Shown here: in pieces, positions 8,399 through 17,098 of the stretch
How positions within the stretch are numbered: position 1 is the first letter of the stretch
Layout: each line of letters starts with the position of its first letter
Assembly (NCBI RefSeq): GCF_026552795.1
Contig: NZ_JANFPI010000012.1
Location: 21,505-85,504 of the forward strand
Direction of reading: 5' to 3'
Origin: Ectorhizobium quercum
GTDB taxonomy: Bacteria; Pseudomonadota; Alphaproteobacteria; Rhizobiales; Rhizobiaceae
Length of the DNA: 64,000 nucleotides
Translations under genes and position numbers: made by a program
The notes under the pieces: model-generated
What the model saw: only the letters and a program-made list of their open reading frames with translations
Databases searched by the model: none
Told to the model about the DNA's origin: nothing

Positions 8399-9949
8399 AT
8401 GTCGAGCCGGAACCATTTTCCCACCGTGGCCGTGATCGGCGGCGGCGTCACCGGCGCGACCGTCGCCTTGCATCTGGCGCGCAGGCTCGGGCAGGCAGAG
8501 ACGGCGCACTTCGCCGAAATGGCTTTGGGCCCGCACGGTTCGCAAGGCCGAGCGGCCGTCGCCGACGTTTCGGCGCCCCCTCTGGCGCGAAACAGTCTCA
8601 GGCTGCGGCAGCGCGAAGAGAGAAAAACAGCGCGGATCGTCCTGTTCGAACCACGCGACCGGCTCGGCGCCGGTCTTGCCTACGACACGGCCGAACCGGT
8701 TCACCGCATCAACGTCCCGGCCGAGCGGATGTCGCTCTTTCCCGACGATCCCGAAAGCTTTGCCCGGTGGCTTACCGTCACCGGTGCGCTGAAGGACGAT
8801 CCGGAAGCCGTCGCCGGCGGCGTTCCCTTTCCCCGGCGCGAAACGTTCGGGCGCTACGCCGCGGCCCAGCTTCAGCCCTTCATCGATGCCGGCGCGGTCG
8901 AACATCGGCGGGTGCGGGCAACCCGCGCCCGCAAGGAGGACGGAGGATGGCGGATAACGGATCAGGACGGGGAAACGCTCGATGCCGATATCCTCGCTCT
9001 CGCCGTCAGCCATCCCGCTCCCGCTCTTCCGTCTTCCCTGCGTCCGCTCGCCGCGCATCCCGGCCTGGTGGCGGACGCCACCCTGCCGGACGCGCTCGGA
9101 AGGATCGGCCCCGAGGACCGTGTGCTCGTCGTCGGCAACGGCCTGACGGCGGCGGACGTGATTGCCGCCTTGAAGCGGCGTGGCCACACCGGCAGGATCG
9201 TTTCCGTGTCCCGGCGCGGCCTTCGCTCGCGCGGGCACCCCGCCACCGCGCAGGAGCCTTTCGGCGATTTTCTGCATCCACCGGCGCGGCACGCTTCGGA
9301 ACTTCTTGGCCGGATCAGACGCGCCATTCGTGAGGCGGAGACCCGGGGCCTGAGCTGGCATGCGGTTCTCGATGCCGTTCGCCAGCAGGCGCAGGACATC
9401 TGGGCAAGCCTGCCCCTTTCGGAGACACGCAGGCTCGTTCGGCATGTCCGCCCCTTCTGGGACGTACACCGCTTCCGCATCGCCCCGCAGATCGAAGCGG
9501 TTCTCGACCGCGCCATCGCGGATGGCAGCCTCACGGTCAAGGCGGCCTCGATCCGCTCGGCGGAGGCTGATGGCGACACCATCCGCGTTCTTCTGAAAGA
9601 GCGCCGGCGCGCCGACCCGGAGCCGCTCGAGGTTGAGGCCGTCGTCGTGACGACCGGGCCGGCGCATGGCGGCATCCTCGGCTCGCAGCCGCTGCTGTCG
9701 CAGCTTGCCGCGGACGGATACATCGCCCTTTGCCCGACCGGCCTCGGCCTGTGGTGCAACCGCGATTCACAGGCCCTTTCGCCGGACGGGACTGTAGAGG
9801 ACGGGCTGCTGATCGCCGGGCCGCTGGCGCGCGGCACGTATGGCGAACTGATGGGGCTGCCGCAAGTGACCGAGCACGCCGTCTTCATCGCGGAACAGAT
9901 CGCAAGCCGTGTCGGGCGGGACATACCGGCACAGGCGAGAATGGCCTGA
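8399..9949 (+). CDS. FAD/NAD(P)-binding oxidoreductase (PF13454-like)
   Basis: This is a 516-residue cytosolic flavoprotein-like enzyme. The N-terminal dinucleotide fold has the motif VAVIGGGVTGATVALHLARR. A second Rossmann motif, VLVVGNGLTAADVIAALKRRG, lies in the middle. The conserved RLGAGLAYD and HRINVPAERMSLF segments fit the FAD-NAD(P)-binding family that includes flavin-dependent oxidases of unknown substrate. An insertion of about 40 residues between the first GXGXXG and the acidic strand (about residues 34-80) is longer than usual. It lies directly behind ssuD in the same direction, so a redox job in organosulfur use is plausible but unproven. Confidence 0.75.
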   Translation: MSSRNHFPTVAVIGGGVTGATVALHLARRLGQAETAHFAEMALGPHGSQGRAAVADVSAPPLARNSLRLRQREERKTARIVLFEPRDRLGAGLAYDTAEPVHRINVPAERMSLFPDDPESFARWLTVTGALKDDPEAVAGGVPFPRRETFGRYAAAQLQPFIDAGAVEHRRVRATRARKEDGGWRITDQDGETLDADILALAVSHPAPALPSSLRPLAAHPGLVADATLPDALGRIGPEDRVLVVGNGLTAADVIAALKRRGHTGRIVSVSRRGLRSRGHPATAQEPFGDFLHPPARHASELLGRIRRAIREAETRGLSWHAVLDAVRQQAQDIWASLPLSETRRLVRHVRPFWDVHRFRIAPQIEAVLDRAIADGSLTVKAASIRSAEADGDTIRVLLKERRRADPEPLEVEAVVVTTGPAHGGILGSQPLLSQLAADGYIALCPTGLGLWCNRDSQALSPDGTVEDGLLIAGPLARGTYGELMGLPQVTEHAVFIAEQIASRVGRDIPAQARMA

Positions 9950-10108
9950 ACGCCTCGAATTGCGAAAAGTCATTCTAACAATTGCCGCCCGTCGGCACGG
10001 CCCGGCTTTGAGTGTGGCATAGCCCTCCGCTAAATAACAATAGAGGGGCGTCGCCGCACGGACCGCGGCGGTCGCCTCTGCACCGAACGAGGAACCGCAC
10101 GAACCGGG

Positions 10109-10705
10109 ATGACCCTGATGCCGCTCACCCGAAGGCAAGCGCTTGCCGCCCTGCCCTTTCTCGCTCTTGCCGGCACCGGCTTTCCTGCCGGCCCGAGGGC
10201 GGAGACGTTGCCGCCGCCCCGGCTGGGCGGTCCGTTCCGGATGACCACCCACCGGGGCGAGGTCTTGACCGAGAAGGACCTCGAAGGCGCGCCCTATGTG
10301 CTGTTCTTCGGCTTTACCCATTGCCCGGAAATATGCCCCACGACGCTCTGGGAAATCTCCGAGGACCTGGAATTCCTCGGCCCGAAGGCGGCCAGCCTGA
10401 ACGTCTTCTTCGTCAGCGTCGATCCCGAACGCGACACGCAGGAGACGCTTCAGTCCTATGCCGAGGCGTTCGGAAACCGTGTGGTCGCGCTTTACGGAAC
10501 GCCGGAAGAGACCGCGCGGATCGCGAGGAACTACAAGGCCGTCTTCCGCAAGGTTCCGACCTCGGACGGCGACTACACGATGGAGCACACCGCGCTTCTC
10601 TATCTGGTCGATGCCGGGGGGAACCTCTTCGACACCGTGCGCTATCAGGAAGACCCGGACGTGCGGCGGCGCAAGCTGGAAGAACTGGCGTCCAAGGGCG
10701 ATTAG
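10109..10705 (+). CDS. SCO1/SenC-type copper chaperone/thiol protein
   Basis: This is a secreted or membrane-anchored thioredoxin-fold protein of 198 residues. The N-terminal signal contains a twin-arginine-like start (TRRQALAALPFLALAG). The copper-binding CPEIC motif lies at residues 72-76 and the third ligand, His160, in MEHTALLYL. Family role: copper delivery to cytochrome oxidase CuA or periplasmic thiol chemistry. It lies a few hundred bases from a TPR protein and close to a di-haem peroxidase, so it may mature a periplasmic copper or haem enzyme there. Its stop codon overlaps the first hairpin of a dispersed repeat. Confidence 0.87.
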   Translation: MTLMPLTRRQALAALPFLALAGTGFPAGPRAETLPPPRLGGPFRMTTHRGEVLTEKDLEGAPYVLFFGFTHCPEICPTTLWEISEDLEFLGPKAASLNVFFVSVDPERDTQETLQSYAEAFGNRVVALYGTPEETARIARNYKAVFRKVPTSDGDYTMEHTALLYLVDAGGNLFDTVRYQEDPDVRRRKLEELASKGD

Positions 10706-10800
10706 AGCATTTCAGCATTTCATGGAAACGCTGAAATGCTCTAACTATGTGTGTCTGCCCAATTCCGGACGGAAAACCGCTTCACACTTTTCCTGGAATT
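10704..10800. repeat. RIME-like two-hairpin intergenic repeat, copy A
   Basis: The first hairpin has a perfect 13-bp stem, AGAGCATTTCAGC at 10704-10716 and GCTGAAATGCTCT at 10730-10742. The second module, 10761-10800, begins AATTCC, ends GGAATT and contains GGAAAACCGCTTCACAC. The same second module recurs near 12980 and 40220, and a similar two-hairpin layout is found at 53771. It separates convergent genes and probably also works as a bidirectional terminator. Confidence 0.8.
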
Positions 10801-10817
10801 ACGCCCTGGCCAGCCGC

Positions 10818-11273
10818 TCAGGGCTCCGCTTCCGCCAGTGCCTTGCGCAACTGTTCCTCCTCGGCGCAGCCCTTTTCGCCGCACAGAAGCTGAAGGTAGC
10901 GCAGATTGGTCCGCGCCCCGTCGAGATTGCCGGTCGTGATGAAAAGCTCGCCCTGATATTCCAGCGCACCGCGATGGGAGGGATCGAGGAAAAGCGCCTC
11001 GCGATAATACTTTCCCGCCTCTTCATGGCGCCCGAGGCTGCGGTGGCTGTAGCCGAGAAGGTTGTAGAGTTCCGCGTGCTGGACGGTTTGCGTCAGTTCC
11101 AGCAGGGCGGCGATGGCTTTCTCGTGATCGCCACCATAGATCTGCGCCCGGATCGCGGAAATGTCGGGAAGGTCCGAGGACGGCGCGCTGCTGACCGCCA
11201 GCGCGGGCGAAGGGCCGAGCGCAAGCAGCAGAAGGCCCGCGACCAGCCTGCCCCGGATCGCCGCACCCGCCAT
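10818..11273 (-). CDS. Secreted tetratricopeptide-repeat protein
   Basis: This is a small exported protein of 151 residues: signal peptide at about residues 1-26 (LLLLALGPSPALA), then TPR helices covering about 45-130 (AELYNLLGYSHRSLGRHEEAGKYYREAL). The C-terminal helix carries a CGEKGC cysteine pair. Its gene starts three bases after the end of the ABC ATPase gene, so it is the last gene of the sulfonate-type transport operon. The paired cysteines and the nearby SCO protein and di-haem peroxidase suggest periplasmic redox or assembly work. No enzymatic function can be assigned. Confidence 0.8.
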   Translation of the reverse strand: MAGAAIRGRLVAGLLLLALGPSPALAVSSAPSSDLPDISAIRAQIYGGDHEKAIAALLELTQTVQHAELYNLLGYSHRSLGRHEEAGKYYREALFLDPSHRGALEYQGELFITTGNLDGARTNLRYLQLLCGEKGCAEEEQLRKALAEAEP

Positions 11274-11275
11274 CG

Positions 11276-12055
11276 TCAGGCCGCCCTGGCGGCGGGCACG
11301 TAATCGCCCATCTGGGAGAGGATGTTGCGCTTCAATTCGGCAAACCGCACATCCGTCCGGTCGCGGGGGAAATCCAGATCGATCCTGATTTCATCGACCA
11401 CGCGGCCCGGATTGGTGTTCATGACGATCACCTTGTTGCTGAGATAGATCGCCTCCTCGACATCGTGGGTGACGAGGATCATGGTCACGCCCTCGACGCG
11501 CCAGATACGCTGGATTTCCTCCTGAAGGCGCAGGCGCGTCAGCGCATCCAGCGCGCCCAGCGGCTCGTCGAGCAGCAGGATTTCGGGGCGGCTCACAAGC
11601 CCGCGGGCAATCGCCGCGCGTTGCGCCATGCCGCCGGAAAGCTGATAGGGATAGGCATCCTCGAAACCATTGAGACCGACGAGCGCGATATGTTCGCGGA
11701 CGGTCTTTTCCTTCTCCTCGCGGCTCCAGCCGATATTCTGGAGCGCCAGCCCGATGTTCTGCTTCAGCGTCAGCCAGGGCAGCAGGCGGTGATCCTGGAA
11801 GACGATGCCGCGCGACAGGCTCGTGCCGGAAATCCTTTGGCCGTTCAGGAGGATATCGCCGCGGTAATCGTCATCGAGGCCGATGATGAGGCGCAGCAGG
11901 GTCGACTTGCCGCAGCCACTCGGCCCGACGAGCGAGACGAAGCTGCCCGGTTCGACCGAGAAGGTGGCGCCGACGAGCGCGTCGAACGTCTTGTTGTCGG
12001 CCACCTCGTAGCTTTTCGAGACGCTGCTGATTTCCAGCCTGCCGGATGTGCTCAT
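11276..12055 (-). CDS. ABC transporter ATPase, SsuB/TauB type
   Basis: This is the ATP-binding subunit of a nitrate/sulfonate/taurine-type importer, 259 residues. The Walker A motif GPSGCGKST, the signature LSGGMAQR, Walker B ILLLDEPLGALD and switch histidine LVTHDVEEA are all intact. It lies between the permease gene (30 bases upstream) and the TPR gene. The substrate is unknown. Organic sulfur compounds are favoured by the neighbouring monooxygenases, but the divergent peroxidase leaves other anions possible. Confidence 0.92.
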   Translation of the reverse strand: MSTSGRLEISSVSKSYEVADNKTFDALVGATFSVEPGSFVSLVGPSGCGKSTLLRLIIGLDDDYRGDILLNGQRISGTSLSRGIVFQDHRLLPWLTLKQNIGLALQNIGWSREEKEKTVREHIALVGLNGFEDAYPYQLSGGMAQRAAIARGLVSRPEILLLDEPLGALDALTRLRLQEEIQRIWRVEGVTMILVTHDVEEAIYLSNKVIVMNTNPGRVVDEIRIDLDFPRDRTDVRFAELKRNILSQMGDYVPAARAA

Positions 12056-12085
12056 GGTGATCTCCTTGTCTTGACGTAAAGCCGG

Positions 12086-12928
12086 CTAGCCGTCGTAGCC
12101 CTGTTTCCAGCGCAGCACCCGGCGCTGTATGGCGAACATGCCGCGGTCGATCAGGAAGCCGATCAACCCGATGATGATCATGCAGACGATGAGCTGGTCG
12201 GTCAGAAGCAGGCCCTGCGCCCGGAAGATCAGGAAGCCCAGCCCTTCCAGACCGCTCAGGCCTTCCGCCACGACCACCAGCGCCCAGGCGAGACCCGCCG
12301 CATAGCGCAGCGAGACGATGATGCTGGGCATGGCGCCGGGCAGGATCACCTGCCGGACCAGCTGCCAGCGGGTCAGCGTCAGCACCTTGGAGAGGTCGAT
12401 ATAGTTTCGGTCGACGTTGCGGATGCCCTGCAAGGTGTTCAGGAACACCGGGAAGAAGACGGACTTGGCGATCACCACCACCTTCGCCGGCGCCCCGATG
12501 CCGAGCCACAGCACGATCAGCGGCAGCCAGGCGATGCCGGGAATGTGGCGGATGGTGTCGAAGGTCGGGCCGAAGAACCGTTCCACCCGCTGCGACAGGC
12601 CCGCCGCCACGCCGAGCACGATGGCAATGACCGAGCCGTAGATGAAGGCCTGCCCGACGATGCCGATGCTGGTCGAGATGTCCAGCAGCAAATTCTGTTT
12701 CAGAAGCATCGTCCAGAATGCCTCGACGACGACGGCGGGCCTCGGCAGGAAGACGGAGTCGACCCAGCCGCGGGACGAAGCCGTCTGCCACAGGACGAAA
12801 ATGATCAGCGGCAGGATCAGTCCGGTGAGGTTGATCTTGCCGATCCGCCTGCCGAAAAGTCCGCGAATCGACGTTCCGGACGGGCTCGTCGCCGGCGTTT
12901 CGCCGGCGACCTCGGTTGTCGTGGTCAT
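12086..12928 (-). CDS. ABC transporter permease, SsuC/TauC type
   Basis: This is an inner-membrane permease of 280 residues with about six hydrophobic helices and the family EAA loop region (SKVLTLTRWQLVRQVILPGAMP). It pairs with the ATPase downstream and the binding protein upstream. The gap to the binding-protein gene holds repeat copy B, whose hairpin could lower permease/ATPase expression relative to the binding protein. Confidence 0.92.
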   Translation of the reverse strand: MTTTTEVAGETPATSPSGTSIRGLFGRRIGKINLTGLILPLIIFVLWQTASSRGWVDSVFLPRPAVVVEAFWTMLLKQNLLLDISTSIGIVGQAFIYGSVIAIVLGVAAGLSQRVERFFGPTFDTIRHIPGIAWLPLIVLWLGIGAPAKVVVIAKSVFFPVFLNTLQGIRNVDRNYIDLSKVLTLTRWQLVRQVILPGAMPSIIVSLRYAAGLAWALVVVAEGLSGLEGLGFLIFRAQGLLLTDQLIVCMIIIGLIGFLIDRGMFAIQRRVLRWKQGYDG

Positions 12929-12945
12929 GATATGCCTTCCTTATA

Positions 12946-13009
12946 CGGTCTGGATCGGCAATGAGGGCATTTCCGATCCAGACCGCTTCACACTTTTTCT
13001 GGAAATGCT
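12946..13009. repeat. RIME-like intergenic repeat, copy B, inside an ABC operon
   Basis: A perfect 13-bp inverted repeat (CGGTCTGGATCGG at 12946-12958, CCGATCCAGACCG at 12973-12985) runs into GCTTCACACTTTTTCTGGAA, the module shared with copies A and C. It lies between the binding-protein stop and the permease start, where an mRNA hairpin would be expected to set differential expression. Confidence 0.78.
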
Positions 13010-14104
13010 TCAGCGATAGATGGAGTATTCGCCGCCGACGAAGAAGCGGGCCTGGACGACCTCATCGACCCGCTCGTCGCTCAGGCGACGCTCGTTGAGA
13101 ATGTCGTCACCGTTGGCGACGTACCATTCCTGGAAGTTCTTGATCGCCTGACGGGCGCGGTCGACATTCGGCTCTCCCGCCATGAACTCCCACTCGCCGG
13201 CATGCGTGATCTGGAACTTAGCCACTTCCAGCGGAACGCGGGTTTCGCGGGCGACGATCTCGGCCGCCTCGTCGACGTTGTCGTAGGTCCACTCCCGCAC
13301 ACGCTCACGCGCGGCCAGGAAGGCCTTGACCACGGCGGGATATTTCTCGACGAAATCGCGGCGGGCGAAATAGGTCACGCGGCCGGCATTGTTGACGTAG
13401 ATGCCGTCGTCGGGCGAACGGTCCACGACCTTCAGCTTGCCGGACAGCCATGCGCCGGTGAACTGGCCCGCCGCCAGATGGGCGGTCGTCGCATCCGTGG
13501 CGCCGGACAGAACGGCCGAAATGGCCACCGCGCCGTTGTCGATCGATTCATAGCGGATGCGGCCCTTTTCCAGGCGGGAATCGAAAGGCAGGCCGGCCTT
13601 CGTGGCGATCTCGAATGGCGAAGACCAGTAGCAGCTGATGCGGCTGCTGCCGAACTTCTTGCCGTCAAGATCCGCGACGGACTGGATTTCGTCGTTGTCG
13701 GCCCGTGCGAGGATGGGCGCCCGATAGCGGTTGGAAGCCTCCGAAACCCAGACGATCACGCCGTCGAGGCCGTTGGCAACGTGAACCGTGGCGGGATAGA
13801 TCATCCGCTGGGCGATGGCGATGGCGCCGCCGCCGACGGCCGCGGCCTCGGCCCCCAGAAGATCGGCCGCACCCGAAGCGATGAGGTTGACCTCGGTCGT
13901 TCCGATCCGGTCGAACTCTTCCTTGAAGATGCCCTTCTCCCGGGCGATGACCGTCCAGGGAGAGAGTTGCAGATTGATGGACGGCAAGACGTTTTCCTGC
14001 GCCGCCGCCGGCGCGGCGTGGCAGAGCACGCTCAAGGAAAGAGTTCCGGCCAGCGCAATGCCGCCAATATAACGCTCAACTCGACTAAGGATATTCTTCC
14101 GCAT
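13010..14104 (-). CDS. ABC transporter substrate-binding protein, SsuA/TauA type
   Basis: This is a periplasmic binding protein of 364 residues. The signal peptide covers about residues 1-35 (IALAGTLSLSVLCHAAPAAAQ). The mature part begins with LPSINLQLSPWTVIAREKGIF, which fits the NMT1/SsuA-like fold. The ATG at 14104 is chosen because AGGGGG lies directly upstream. An ATG seven codons earlier would bury that ribosome-binding site. It is the first gene of the binding protein-permease-ATPase-TPR operon and divergent from the family-3 binding protein/peroxidase pair. Specificity cannot be read from sequence. Confidence 0.9.
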   Translation of the reverse strand: MRKNILSRVERYIGGIALAGTLSLSVLCHAAPAAAQENVLPSINLQLSPWTVIAREKGIFKEEFDRIGTTEVNLIASGAADLLGAEAAAVGGGAIAIAQRMIYPATVHVANGLDGVIVWVSEASNRYRAPILARADNDEIQSVADLDGKKFGSSRISCYWSSPFEIATKAGLPFDSRLEKGRIRYESIDNGAVAISAVLSGATDATTAHLAAGQFTGAWLSGKLKVVDRSPDDGIYVNNAGRVTYFARRDFVEKYPAVVKAFLAARERVREWTYDNVDEAAEIVARETRVPLEVAKFQITHAGEWEFMAGEPNVDRARQAIKNFQEWYVANGDDILNERRLSDERVDEVVQARFFVGGEYSIYR

Positions 14105-14141
14105 TAAAGCCCCCTGCTTCAACATTGATGGATGATGCTTC

Positions 14142-14170
14142 GAATAAACTTGCGTTTAAACAAGGTATTC
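14142..14170. promoter_or_regulatory. Inverted repeat in divergent ABC/peroxidase promoter
   Basis: GAATAAACTTG and CAAGGTATTC form a near-symmetric pair around an eight-base spacer in the AT-rich part of the divergent promoter region (14105-14360). The dyad lies about 40 bases upstream of the ABC binding-protein start. A shared regulator of both operons is an inference from position. Confidence 0.4.
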
Positions 14171-14360
14171 TATAGGATATGTGTAATTCTGACGTGTGAG
14201 AATGACATTCGTCAACCGAAGAAATTGCGTTGTCTCGCCCTTCGGCGAAAACCTGTTTCGCAATATCCGGCCTTCGCGCAATGAGCCGGACGCAGGGCGG
14301 CTGTGCTGCGCAACGGGAGCCTGCGCACGCAGGACGGGAAAAGATGAGGACGAGGGCTGA

Positions 14361-15215
14361 ATGGACGTGAAAGCTTGCCGCATGATGGGGAACCGAGCCG
14401 GCCGCATCGCCGCCGGCCTTCTCCTCGCGATATCCACCGCCTCGGCCGCCTGCGGCGCGCCGGACAGCGATGAGGCAATCCTGAGGGTCGGCGTGGAATT
14501 CGTGCCCGTCTGGGGACCGGACACCACCCGCATCTTTACGGAGGAAGGCTTCGAGGCTTCGCTTGCCGCCGAGATCGGCCGGCGACTGGGCCGCCCGGTC
14601 GAACTGGAGAAGATTCCGGCGGCGGAGCAGGACGCAGCGCTCGAGGCCGGGCGCGTCGATCTCGTCATCGGCCGCGAAGCCCTTTCCAGCACCCGTTTCG
14701 ACGCGAACGCGCCGGGTTCCTTCGCACCAGGCCCGTCCTTCAGGGTCTTGCCAACCGGCTATCGGTCCGGGCTCAGCGTCGCCATGCCAACCTTCACGAC
14801 GGTGCGCGAGTGGGAGGATCTGGCCGGCAAGACGGTCTGCGTCTCCGAAGCCAATATCCGGGGCCGGCAACTGGCGCAGTCGCTCGGCGCATCGCTCAGG
14901 GTGCGGCGCGCGCCGGCCGAAGCGCTGATCGACGTGCGCACCGGGGTCTGCGACGCATCCATCCATGACGACAGGTCGCTCAGCCTGCTGCTCGCCAGCG
15001 ACGAATGGCGGAAATTTTCCGCGACCCTGCCGGAAGCCGCCCTTTCCGCGCTGGTCGTGGCCGTGCCGGCGAAGGATGCCGATCTCGCGGGCGCGGTGGA
15101 AGAGGCGCTTGCCGACATCACCCGCGGCGAGGACTGGGCGAAAAAGGAGGCCCAATGGGCGTCCGACGTCGCCTTCGACGTTTACCTCAACCAGGTCGGA
15201 AACGATTGCCATTGA
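14361..15215 (+). CDS. Family-3 periplasmic solute-binding protein
   Basis: This is a 284-residue exported protein with a signal peptide (about residues 10-30, ending near STASAACG) and a bilobed SBP_bac_3-like fold: ILRVGVEFVPVWGPDT at the mature start, GRVDLVIGREAL in the middle and WEDLAGKTVCVSEANIRGRQLA opening lobe 2. No amino-acid permease or ATPase is beside it. Its stop overlaps the start of the di-haem peroxidase gene, so the two are translationally coupled. Such orphan family-3 proteins accompany periplasmic quinoprotein and cytochrome systems (XoxJ type), which makes a redox-partner role more likely than transport. Confidence 0.8.
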   Translation: MDVKACRMMGNRAGRIAAGLLLAISTASAACGAPDSDEAILRVGVEFVPVWGPDTTRIFTEEGFEASLAAEIGRRLGRPVELEKIPAAEQDAALEAGRVDLVIGREALSSTRFDANAPGSFAPGPSFRVLPTGYRSGLSVAMPTFTTVREWEDLAGKTVCVSEANIRGRQLAQSLGASLRVRRAPAEALIDVRTGVCDASIHDDRSLSLLLASDEWRKFSATLPEAALSALVVAVPAKDADLAGAVEEALADITRGEDWAKKEAQWASDVAFDVYLNQVGNDCH

Positions 15216-16297
15216 CGCGGCGGGCGGGACACGGCGGCCGGGCCCTGCTCCTTGCCGCCTGCCTGTCCGCCTTCGGGCCTGCGCAGGCAAATGCGCCGTC
15301 GCTTCGCGATCTTTATGCCCGCCCGCCTCAACAATGGCCGGCTGCGTGGATCGATCCGGGCGTGGATTTTGCCGAACTCGGGAGCCCTGCCCACTCTCGG
15401 CAGGACCGCTCCGAGGCCGCCCGGGCCGAACTGGGAGAGCGCCTGTTCTTCGACGCGCGCCTTTCAGTGGACGGCAGCGTTTCCTGCGCGTCCTGCCATC
15501 GGCCCGACCACGGCTGGAGCGTGCCCGCACCGCTCTCCACCGGCATGGCGGGATCGAAGGGCCGGAGAAACCCGCCCGGCCTGCACACGGTGGCGGCACG
15601 CCGCCATCTCGATTGGGACGGGCGGGATATCGCCCTTGCCGCACGTTCGCTCGAACCTTTGACGGCACCCGGCGAGATGGGGAATCTCGACCTCGCCGGC
15701 GTCGAGGCGCGGCTTGCGACCATCGATGAATACGGGCAGGCCGCCCGTGCGCTCTACAGCACCGAGCGGTTGACCGCCGCGCTTGCGGGCGATGCCCTTG
15801 CAGCGTTCCAGTCCGGCCTTGACCGGCAGACGCGTTTCGACCGCTTCGTGGCGGGCGATGCTGGCCAGCTTGACGACCGGGAAATCCGGGGGCTGCATCT
15901 TTTCCGGACGAAGGCGCGGTGCGCCAACTGCCATTTCGGCCCCCTCCTCACGGATGAGCGCTTTCACAACCTGAAGATCTCGTTCTTCGGCGAGAAGACG
16001 GAGGATCTCGGCCGCTATCTCGTCACCGACCGGGCGGAGGATGCCGGGGCGATGCGCACGCCGAGCCTGCGCCACGTCGCGCAGACCGCGCCCTACATGC
16101 ACAACGGCCTGTTTCCGAGCCTGAGAAACGTCATCAATCTCTACGACCGCGGCGGCGGCGAGGTTCGCGCGCGCAACGATGCGGAAGCGGACCATCCGCT
16201 TTTTCCGCATGCCGCCCGCGTTTCCCCCCTTATCAAACCGCTGCATCTCACCGAAGACGAGAAATCCGCCCTCGAGGCTTTCCTGAAGACCCTATGA
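15206..16297 (+). CDS. Di-haem cytochrome c peroxidase/MauG-family protein
   Basis: This is a periplasmic c-type di-haem enzyme of about 363 residues with two haem-attachment motifs, CASCH at 94-98 and CANCH at 239-243. The C-terminal part has the family segment MRTPSLRHVAQTAPYMHNGLFPSL, with a methionine/histidine-rich loop near the second haem. A signal peptide (ALLLAACLSAFGPAQA) begins about ten residues in. The TTG at 15206 is chosen for its spacing from AGGTCGG. TTG at 15212 is the alternative. The family includes hydrogen-peroxide reductases and MauG/MbnH enzymes that modify partner proteins. Coupling to a binding-protein-like partner suggests the second kind, but this is inference. Confidence 0.85.
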   Translation: MPLTRRAGHGGRALLLAACLSAFGPAQANAPSLRDLYARPPQQWPAAWIDPGVDFAELGSPAHSRQDRSEAARAELGERLFFDARLSVDGSVSCASCHRPDHGWSVPAPLSTGMAGSKGRRNPPGLHTVAARRHLDWDGRDIALAARSLEPLTAPGEMGNLDLAGVEARLATIDEYGQAARALYSTERLTAALAGDALAAFQSGLDRQTRFDRFVAGDAGQLDDREIRGLHLFRTKARCANCHFGPLLTDERFHNLKISFFGEKTEDLGRYLVTDRAEDAGAMRTPSLRHVAQTAPYMHNGLFPSLRNVINLYDRGGGEVRARNDAEADHPLFPHAARVSPLIKPLHLTEDEKSALEAFLKTL

Positions 16298-16321
16298 TCT
16301 CGCTTCGAATGGGTCTTGATA

Positions 16322-16339
16322 AGTTCGTTCGTTCGAACT
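16322..16339. promoter_or_regulatory. Probable operator of the CecR-type regulator
   Basis: AGTTCG and CGAACT surround a six-base spacer, 30 bases upstream of the regulator start and 25 bases after the peroxidase stop. TetR-family regulators commonly bind such dyads to control themselves. Confidence 0.5.
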
Positions 16340-16368
16340 AATTCTTGGACAAGAGAGAGAATCCTGTG

Positions 16369-17067
16369 ATGCCAAACGGAAGTGGGACAAGCGGACACGA
16401 AAGCCGGAGCGCCAGAACCCGCGCGCAGCTCATCGAAGCTGCGATCGAGGTCATCGGCAGCGTTGGCTATGAGGGCGCCAGCACGCGGGCGCTGGCGAAG
16501 GCGGCCAACACCACCCTTTCGGCGATTCCCTATCATTTCGGAGGAAAGAAGGAACTCTATCTCGCCGCGGCCCGGATGATCGCCGACTATGCCAGCGAGC
16601 GTTGCGAGGAAGTGACGCGGATCCTGGAGGGAGTGCCGGACGAGGACAAGGCCGGCCGCTTCGAGGAGGCCCTCATATGCCTTCTGCATATCATTCTGGA
16701 GGATGCCGAACCGCACTCGTGGACGGCCTTCGTGGCCCGCTGCACCTACGACAACGATGAGGCATTCACCCTGATTTACGATCAGGCGATCGCTCCCTTG
16801 CTGGACCGTCTCATCCTCGCCGCAAGCGACTTTTCCCGCCGCCCGCCGGACGACAAGGCGCTGAGGCTCCGCGTCAGCGCGATCGTGACCGCGATCGCCA
16901 GCTTCAAGTTCCTGCGCGGCATCATGCTCCGCAGCATGGACTGGGAGACGATTCAGGAAAACTGCATTCGCCAGATCGAGGATATGGTCTGCGATCTCTG
17001 CCGCACCGATTTCCTCGAGAACGAGCCGTCCCGGGATCAGCAGGTTCCGTTCGGAACATTCAAGTAG
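16369..17067 (+). CDS. TetR/AcrR regulator with CecR-type (DUF1956) C-terminal domain
   Basis: This is a 232-residue repressor-like protein. Its TetR DNA-binding domain (TRAQLIEAAIEVIGSVGYEGASTRALAKAA then IPYHFGGKKELY) is followed by a helical domain typical of CecR/YbiH regulators. The ATG at 16369 is chosen for the GAGAGAG element upstream. GTG at 16366 and TTG at 16345 are alternatives. A dyad just upstream suggests autoregulation. A coiled-coil gene follows after 31 bases, and they are probably co-transcribed. CecR homologues respond to antibiotics or aromatic compounds, but the ligand here is unknown. Confidence 0.87.
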   Translation: MPNGSGTSGHESRSARTRAQLIEAAIEVIGSVGYEGASTRALAKAANTTLSAIPYHFGGKKELYLAAARMIADYASERCEEVTRILEGVPDEDKAGRFEEALICLLHIILEDAEPHSWTAFVARCTYDNDEAFTLIYDQAIAPLLDRLILAASDFSRRPPDDKALRLRVSAIVTAIASFKFLRGIMLRSMDWETIQENCIRQIEDMVCDLCRTDFLENEPSRDQQVPFGTFK

Positions 17068-17098
17068 CGCCGTGTTCACACCAGGAAAGGAAGTCACG

